NCBI GenBank assembly: GCA_964481755.1
Contig: CAYZVH010000041.1
Location: 1-19,769, forward strand
Direction: 5' to 3'
DNA length: 19,769 nt
Source: Phocaeicola_A sp964481755
GTDB lineage: Bacteria > Bacteroidota > Bacteroidia > Bacteroidales > Bacteroidaceae
Made by a program: the position numbers and the translations under genes. Each line of letters starts with the position of its first letter. Position 1 is the first letter of the stretch. Shown piece by piece: positions 19,492-19,769 of this stretch. The notes under the pieces were generated by a model. The model worked only from the letters and a program-made list of their open reading frames with translations, had not been told where the DNA came from and ran no database searches.

Positions 19492-19769
19492 ATGTTACAG
19501 ATGGAAAATCTAGAGCTCGACCCCGCAAAGGTGGCGCAGCTGCAAGAGCACTACAAGGCCATCCTCTCCATCCTGGGCGAGGACGTGGAGCGTGAGGGAC
19601 TGCTGAAGACTCCCGAGCGGGTGGCCAAGGCCATGCTCACCCTCACAAAGGGATACCGCATGGACCCCCGGGCCGTTCTCAACTCCGCCAAGTTCAAGGA
19701 GGACTACAGTCAGATGGTCATCGTCAAGGACATCGACTTCTTCTCCATGTGCGAGCACCACATGCTGCC
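19492..19769 (+). CDS. folE: GTP cyclohydrolase I (3' end outside window)
   Basis: The first 92 or so residues of GTP cyclohydrolase I, which converts GTP to 7,8-dihydroneopterin triphosphate at the start of folate and queuosine-type pterin synthesis. Translation from ATG 19492 (ATG 19501 is an alternative three codons on) gives the helical N-terminal region HYKAILSILGEDVEREGLLK and the family signature LLKTPERVAKAM. The frame runs off the window right after FFSMCEHHMLP, whose Cys87 and His90 would be zinc ligands (E. coli Cys110 and His113). The third ligand and the active-site loop lie beyond the end. It starts 3 bp after the SPOR stop codon and is probably co-transcribed. The call is secure despite truncation. 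Confidence 0.95.
   Translation, partial: MLQMENLELDPAKVAQLQEHYKAILSILGEDVEREGLLKTPERVAKAMLTLTKGYRMDPRAVLNSAKFKEDYSQMVIVKDIDFFSMCEHHML

Overview
The window looks like a chromosomal segment of a Bacteroidota bacterium, most likely a fairly GC-rich Prevotellaceae member. The support is the protein families, the clear TAnnTTTG (-7) promoter boxes typical of Bacteroidota in front of most transcription units, and the gene order DUF1599 - BT_3928-like DoxX/MauE protein - tpiA - SPOR - folE, which I recall from Bacteroidales. The species cannot be named from this sequence. No rRNA, tRNA, CRISPR, insertion sequence or phage gene was seen.

Layout. (1) 1-410: the 3' end of an AAA-ATPase-like/PD-(D/E)XK protein. 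(2) 453-3528: a polyphosphate unit, ppk1 then an exopolyphosphatase (ppx/gppA family), preceded by four 7-bp direct repeats at an exact 11-bp period that look like a PhoB-type operator. (3) 3547-5058: a stand-alone AAA_14/DUF4143 ATPase behind a dense region of dyads and direct repeats. (4) 5059-5505: a gene-free stretch with a 12-bp inverted repeat and 21-bp tandem repeats. (5) 5506-7944: an AraC-type regulator divergent from a DHA2-type (EmrB/QacA) 14-TM efflux pump. (6) 8097-9973, minus strand: nadK then a DusB-like tRNA-dihydrouridine synthase, convergent with the pump gene. (7) 10139-10852: pdxJ, divergent from nadK, with face-to-face promoters. (8) 11059-14369: a tight DJ-1/PfpI - ispD - recG operon. 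(9) 14370-15335: almost 1 kb without a convincing gene, holding three copies of a roughly 150-bp tandem repeat, several hairpins, a promoter and a structured leader. (10) 15336-16214: a secreted M23 peptidase with a LysM domain, closed by a strong intrinsic terminator. (11) 16301-19769: DUF1599 protein, DoxX-like membrane protein, tpiA, SPOR protein and the 5' part of folE.

The genes are mostly housekeeping: polyphosphate storage and turnover, NADP supply and tRNA modification, PLP (vitamin B6) and isoprenoid precursor synthesis (PdxJ uses DXP, IspD acts in the DXP-derived MEP pathway), recombination repair, cell-wall hydrolysis, glycolysis, and folate/pterin entry. The unusual material is between genes. 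Most of the larger intergenic gaps carry their own repeat family (periods 33, 21, 66, about 73-86, and 150/153 bp). Two of these arrays, after dus and after pdxJ, start inside the upstream gene and copy its last codons and stop codon. The pdxJ set also folds into hairpins with compensated stems. The most testable regulatory prediction is Pho control of ppk-ppx.
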